A DNA stretch of 45,172 nucleotides from Cumulibacter manganitolerans. Its GTDB lineage: Bacteria > Actinomycetota > Actinomycetes > Mycobacteriales > Antricoccaceae. The position numbers were made by a program, and so were the translations under genes. The notes under the pieces are model-generated. The model was not told the DNA's origin, searched no databases, and saw nothing but the letters and a program-made list of their open reading frames with translations. Location: the NCBI RefSeq assembly GCF_009602465.1, contig NZ_WBKP01000030.1:1-45172 (forward strand), in the 5' to 3' direction. Positions 42,198 to 45,172 of this stretch are shown here, piece by piece (within the stretch, counting starts at the first letter, position 1; each line of letters opens with the position of its first letter).

Positions 42198-42210
42198 ACC
42201 CCTTGCGACC

Positions 42211-42246
42211 GGTGCCCCGCATCCGCTCAGCCGGCTGCGGGGCACC
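42211..42246 (+). terminator. Terminator hairpin after ardC
   Basis: GGTGCCCCGCA (42211-42221) and TGCGGGGCACC (42236-42246) form a perfect eleven-pair stem with a 14-base loop, 13 bases after the ardC stop. No U-tract follows, as is usual for actinobacterial terminators. Confidence 0.75.
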
Positions 42247-42656
42247 CTCGCGTGCGCGGGCGCCGGCCAGCGCGACGCAGGACGCCGGGCCGGCGGAAGA
42301 CCCTGCAGGAGCTCGACCCGCCGGGCCTCGCACTGACACCGGCCGGTGACTCCCTGCCGGTCGCACCGGCCCGAACCACCGCAGCGGGGCGGCCTGCCGG
42401 CCGCACTCAACACCCCCGAAGTGCCCGCGTGGTGGGGGAGGGGGAGCCGTACAGAGCCGCCAAGGGTAGCGGCCTGGGGGCCCGAGCGCGCAAGGCACGC
42501 TCGCCCGGTGCGCTCGGCGCTCCTGCGTCGCTTGTTTCCTCCCGCCCCGGACTCACTCTCCGGCCGTTGCGCGCCCACCCTCAGCCCGCTGGGGCAGGGG
42601 GCATCTGCACACACGGTGCAGGTCGGCGCGCAGCGCCGAAAACGCCGGGAGGCACC
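42247..42656. other. 410-bp non-coding stretch between the ardC terminator and the next gene
   Basis: No gene is recognised. The sequence is very GC-rich and ends in a good ribosome site (GGGAGG) before the ATG at 42657. A CGCTCGGCGCTCCTGCGTCGC segment near 42508-42530 loosely resembles a segment near 40795-40820 upstream of ardC, so both could be plasmid leader or promoter regions of the same kind. Confidence 0.35.
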
Positions 42657-43178
42657 ATGTTCCAGAACATCACCACCGTCATCGCCGAGGTCGCCGGTCA
42701 GCAGGCCGAGAACATCGTCACCAGCACCGGCCGCGCCGGCAGCGTGCAGGTCCAGACCGGATCGGTGTGGATCACCTGCCTCGACCTGGGTGCGGTCACC
42801 GCGCACGCCTACGCGTGGGCGACCGCCAATGCTGAGGCCGCCGAGTACCTGCCGGCGGCGACGAACGTCGCGCCGCTCCGGCGCAGCAGCGAACCGACGC
42901 TGATCCTGCGCCAGACCGGGTACGCGCAGCCGCAGGTCTACCGCAGCCGCGACAAGCACACCGACGCGCCCTACGTGGAGGTCATCGTCGCCGCGATGCG
43001 CACCCGCGTCTACGACCGCGCCGCGGCCGCCTCGATCGAACAAGCCTGGGCACGGGCCCTGCTCATGGCACGGCCCGTCTTCGCCGCCGCGCCACCGCGA
43101 CTCGACCCCGCCCGGGGCGACCAGCTCGCCGGCCGCCGGCAGGCCATCCGCCGGCCCGGACCAGCCCCAGCACCCTAA
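42657..43178 (+). CDS. Conserved-looking plasmid protein of unknown function
   Basis: A 173-residue protein: MFQNITTVIAEVAGQQAENIVTSTGRAGSVQVQTGSVWITCLDLGAVTAHAYAWATANAEA, then YLPAATNVAPLRRSSEPTLILRQTGYAQPQVYRSRDKHTDAPYVEVIVAAMRTRVYDRAAAASIEQAWARALLMARP. The pattern suggests beta strands, then helices, and a disordered Pro-rich tail. A GGGAGG site precedes the ATG. A terminator hairpin lies 22 bases after the stop. It follows ardC on the plasmid and may belong to the early-transferred region. I do not recognise a family. Confidence 0.65.
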   Translation: MFQNITTVIAEVAGQQAENIVTSTGRAGSVQVQTGSVWITCLDLGAVTAHAYAWATANAEAAEYLPAATNVAPLRRSSEPTLILRQTGYAQPQVYRSRDKHTDAPYVEVIVAAMRTRVYDRAAAASIEQAWARALLMARPVFAAAPPRLDPARGDQLAGRRQAIRRPGPAPAP

Positions 43179-43199
43179 GAAGGGGTACTAGCAGCACCG

Positions 43200-43228
43200 G
43201 GGGCCCGCGTCACGACGACGCGGGCCCC
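43200..43228 (+). terminator. Terminator hairpin after the 42657 gene
   Basis: GGGGCCCGCGT-type arm (43200-43210) and ACGCGGGCCCC (43218-43228) form an eleven-pair perfect stem with a seven-base loop. No U-tract follows. Confidence 0.7.
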
Positions 43229-43237
43229 TACCGCTGT

Positions 43238-43266
43238 TCATCCACACGGCTTCGCCGCTGTCCACA
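43238..43266 (+). promoter_or_regulatory. Two DnaA-box-like 9-mers in tandem
   Basis: TCATCCACA (43238-43246) and CTGTCCACA (43258-43266) each match the DnaA box TT(A/G)TCCACA in eight of nine positions. They lie in the same orientation, 11 bases apart, next to the terminator hairpin. They may be chance, or part of a second origin or a DnaA-controlled promoter. Confidence 0.35.
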
Positions 43267-43346
43267 GAACCGGCCGCGGGCAGCGACAACCACCGCCGGT
43301 CGCGCGACGATTCCCGCACTTACACCTATCGAGAAGGGCCACTGGC

Positions 43347-43652
43347 ATGCACACGAACACGTGGACGGTCCTCAGCCGCGACGGCCAGCAGCACACCCGC
43401 ACGATCCAGTACGACACCGACCTCGCTGCTCTCGTCGCCTACCAAGAGGCCATCAACGCGATCACGCCGCTGCCCGTGGACGCCGGGCCGGGGGAGTACC
43501 TGCACGTCACAGTGCAGCTCGAGGACTGTCTGGTCGTCGCCCAATGGCACCACGTCACCGCCGCCGGCGAGCTCGTCCTCACCCCCGAGGACGACGTCCT
43601 CGCGCAGCTCACCGACCACCTCGTCCACCAGATCACCGACACGCTGCACTGA
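43347..43652 (+). CDS. Small plasmid protein of unknown function
   Basis: A 101-residue acidic protein: MHTNTWTVLSRDGQQHTRTIQYDTDLAALVAYQEAINAI, then VDAGPGEYLHVTVQLEDCLVVAQWHHVTAAGELVLTPEDDVLAQLTDHLVHQITDTLH. It looks like a compact alpha/beta protein. GAGAAGG lies nine bases before the ATG. It belongs to the row of small genes following ardC. Not recognised. Confidence 0.6.
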   Translation: MHTNTWTVLSRDGQQHTRTIQYDTDLAALVAYQEAINAITPLPVDAGPGEYLHVTVQLEDCLVVAQWHHVTAAGELVLTPEDDVLAQLTDHLVHQITDTLH

Positions 43653-43821
43653 CCCAGCCCGGTGAGCAACCCTCCGGCCGCGAACGAGACCCCGCCCGGC
43701 AGGCCACGGCAGTGGAGGGGAGCGTCAGCCCCGCTGCGGGCGCCGGCACCAGGCGGACTCGCAAAGAGATGTCCCTGCTGACCGGCACAATCAGCGCCAG
43801 GAAGGAGGGAGGTGCGGGGCG

Positions 43822-44169
43822 ATGATGCAGACCTACCCGCGCGGGTTCGAGCGGATCTACGACTGTCCCGCCGGCCGCCGCATCCTGCGCATGACCCGCC
43901 ACCAGCCCCCACGGATCACCCGGGCCAGCGACGGCGCGGTCGACTGGGCCGCGCCGCACAGCGACCCCGACCTGCTCTCCAGAAGCTGGAGGCCACCCGC
44001 TGGAGCCTGCCGCGAATGCGCCAGCCCCATCACCGCCGGCTGGGTCGACTGTGACTGTCCCGGCGCCGAGAACGGCGGGCACCGCACCGAGCACTGCGAG
44101 GCGTGCAACACCCGCGGCTACACAGCCCGGCACACTGAACACACCAGCGACCAGAACGAGCCGACATGA
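43822..44169 (+). CDS. Small cysteine-rich (zinc-ribbon-like) plasmid protein
   Basis: A 115-residue protein with a Cys cluster in its second half: CRECASPITAGWVDCDCPGAENGGHRTEHCEACNTRG, which has CxxC-type pairs that could bind one or two zinc ions. The first half has an Arg-rich part (RRILRMTRHQPPRITRASDG). A start at 43822 or the codon after it is possible; GGAGGG lies upstream. The end overlaps the next gene by four bases (ATGA). Function unknown; a nucleic-acid or chaperone-like zinc ribbon is possible. Confidence 0.6.
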   Translation: MMQTYPRGFERIYDCPAGRRILRMTRHQPPRITRASDGAVDWAAPHSDPDLLSRSWRPPAGACRECASPITAGWVDCDCPGAENGGHRTEHCEACNTRGYTARHTEHTSDQNEPT

Positions 44170-44513
44170 CCCTCGAGCACGACATCCAGGCCATCACCGA
44201 CACCGGGCGCGCGATCTGCACCGACCCGCCGCAGCTGCTCGCGCCTGCTGCGCTCTACACCATCCTCGCCACCCTCAAGGACGGCTACGGGCACATCGCC
44301 AGCGAAGCGCTCACCCGAATCGCCCGCGCCGCCGCCGAAGCACCGCAGCAGCTCGAGCTCACCAACGACAACGGCCGGGCACACCCCGAGCTCGAGATCC
44401 GCGACGCCGTCACCCTCATCCAGCAGGCCAGCATGAAAGCCGCCGAGATCGGCGACCTGCTCGACGCCGCGCAGAACGTGATCGCCGGCACCGGCCACCG
44501 ACCGGGCCCCTAA
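44166..44513 (+). CDS. Small helical plasmid protein of unknown function
   Basis: A 115-residue mostly helical protein (LLAPAALYTILATLKDGYGHIASEALTRIARAAAEAPQQLELTND, then IRDAVTLIQQASMKAAEIGDLLDAAQNVIAGTG). It is translationally coupled to the preceding zinc-ribbon-like gene, so the two probably act together. I do not recognise a family. Confidence 0.6.
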   Translation: MTLEHDIQAITDTGRAICTDPPQLLAPAALYTILATLKDGYGHIASEALTRIARAAAEAPQQLELTNDNGRAHPELEIRDAVTLIQQASMKAAEIGDLLDAAQNVIAGTGHRPGP

Positions 44514-44589
44514 CACCCGCTGCCCGGGGGCAGGCGGTTCCGCCCGCCGAGCTGGCAGCACCCGCCGATCGACGAGAGGACCAAGGGCT

Positions 44590-44787
44590 ATGAGCGCGCG
44601 CCCCGACCGACGGCTGTACCGGGCACTCACCATCCTCAGCGACACTGCAATCCTGATAGGCACGATCATGCTCGTGCTCGCCTTCACCGCACCGACCGTC
44701 AGCCCAACACCATGGATCATCAGCGCCGGCATAGCCGGGGCAGTCGTCATCACGGCACGAGTCATCGCCCTGCACTACGGACCGTGA
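44590..44787 (+). CDS. Small membrane protein with two transmembrane segments
   Basis: A 65-residue protein. After a basic start (MSARPDRRLYRALTILSD), it has two hydrophobic stretches (TAILIGTIMLVLAFTA and WIISAGIAGAVVITARVIAL) separated by a Pro/Thr turn. GAGAGGA lies upstream. It is a typical small plasmid membrane protein; the role is unknown. Confidence 0.6.
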   Translation: MSARPDRRLYRALTILSDTAILIGTIMLVLAFTAPTVSPTPWIISAGIAGAVVITARVIALHYGP

Positions 44788-44851
44788 GAAGCCAAGCAAG
44801 TACCCCGGCCGGTGAGCGGTACAGCCGTCCACAGAGCAGAATTGAGGGACG

Positions 44852-45087
44852 ATGCCCGAGCGGGCTAAAACCACCGAATTCCTGACGTTACGTGAGGCCG
44901 TAGAGGTTCTCAGTCGAGAAACCGGTCGGTCGGCCTCATACGTGTCCTACCGAGATCAGGCAAAGCGGCGCGGCAGGGTGCATTTCACCGACTCGGCGAA
45001 TATAGCCGTTCTTAAGATCGGACGGGCCTGGATGGTTGAGCGCGTCCAAGTGACCCGCGCCCGAGAAGCGATTCGATCAGAACGGGA
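44852..45087 (+). pseudogene. Small DNA-binding-like gene, 3' end cut by the right-edge repeat
   Basis: The protein starts MPERAKTTEFLTLREAVEVLSRETGRSASYVSYRDQAKRRGRVHFTDSANIAVLKIGRAWMVERVQVTRAREAIRSERE. This resembles excisionase/MerR-like winged helix proteins (TLREAVEVLSRETGRS as helix-turn-helix). At 45088 the 85-bp repeat begins, and the frame runs on into it for 13 codons before a stop, so the real C-terminus is missing. Confidence 0.6.
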
Positions 45088-45172
45088 AGTGGAGTCCAGC
45101 AGAGTGGTGTACGACGGACCTGAGTGAGCGCGTGCCTCCAACGTAGGCGCGGCCACCAGGTGGATCCTTCGA
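45088..45172. repeat. 85-bp inverted repeat, right copy
   Basis: This is the exact reverse complement of 1-85. On the inner side the small DNA-binding-like gene is cut. Together with the left copy it suggests that the window ends inside the same insertion sequence at both edges. Confidence 0.6.

Noticed and set aside
40851-43043. A 730-codon minus-strand open frame opposite ardC and the next gene
   Set aside because: Shadow of high-GC coding DNA; it spans two real genes and two terminators and has no recognisable motif.

Overview
The window looks like an accessory replicon, or a large piece of one, from a high-GC actinobacterium, probably in the Rhodococcus/Gordonia/Mycobacterium group. The evidence is the codon usage, the MOBF relaxase, a MinD/EspI-like ATPase, ArdC, many TetR-controlled acyl-CoA genes and actinobacterial insertion sequences. 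The genus cannot be fixed from the sequence alone. No rRNA, tRNA or CRISPR array was seen.

Layout. (1) 1-1600: an 85-bp sequence that recurs inverted at the right edge, then two decayed IS21-type elements. (2) 1867-3356: two overlapping crcB fluoride-channel genes and a universal stress protein, beside an alcohol dehydrogenase relic. (3) 3695-8340: a small coiled-coil gene divergent from a 1375-residue MOBF relaxase-helicase. (4) 8556-11574: an ORF split by an IS1380-family element with a CTAG target duplication, then relics of a pyruvate dehydrogenase E1 and a luciferase-like monooxygenase. (5) 11717-21507: catabolic block A, holding a solute-binding lipoprotein, thiolase-like protein, DUF35 partner, CaiB-family enzyme, ADP-forming acyl-CoA synthetase, TetR, acyl-CoA dehydrogenase, SDR and enoyl-CoA hydratase. 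(6) 21509-23550: insertion-sequence debris and the C-terminus of a second relaxase. (7) 23605-33898: catabolic block B, holding a Liv-type ABC importer, AMP-forming acyl-CoA ligase, single-chain acyl-CoA carboxylase and TetR. (8) 33960-39349: a truncated IS3 element, a MinD-like ATPase cut by it, a ribbon-helix-helix protein, a putative Rep with an origin-like patch, a centromere-like region and ParA/ParB-like genes. (9) 39566-40503: a leaderless Xre-RES toxin-antitoxin pair with a broken toxin. (10) 41106-45087: ArdC and a row of small unknown plasmid genes.

Blocks A and B together describe uptake of a carboxylic acid, CoA activation, dehydrogenation, hydration, oxidation and C-C cleavage, with a biotin carboxylase step. 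That combination fits a branched or otherwise beta-oxidation-blocked acid, but the substrate is not known. A near-identical imperfect palindrome lies in the two divergent promoter regions of block A, so its TetR probably controls both arms. The thiolase-like protein has Ser where the usual nucleophilic Cys sits and is translationally coupled to a DUF35 protein, which suggests a retro-aldolase rather than a true thiolase.

The replicon is a mosaic. IS1380, IS3, IS21 and probably IS256-type elements have joined a conjugation/replication backbone to the catabolic blocks, and several genes are broken at the joints.
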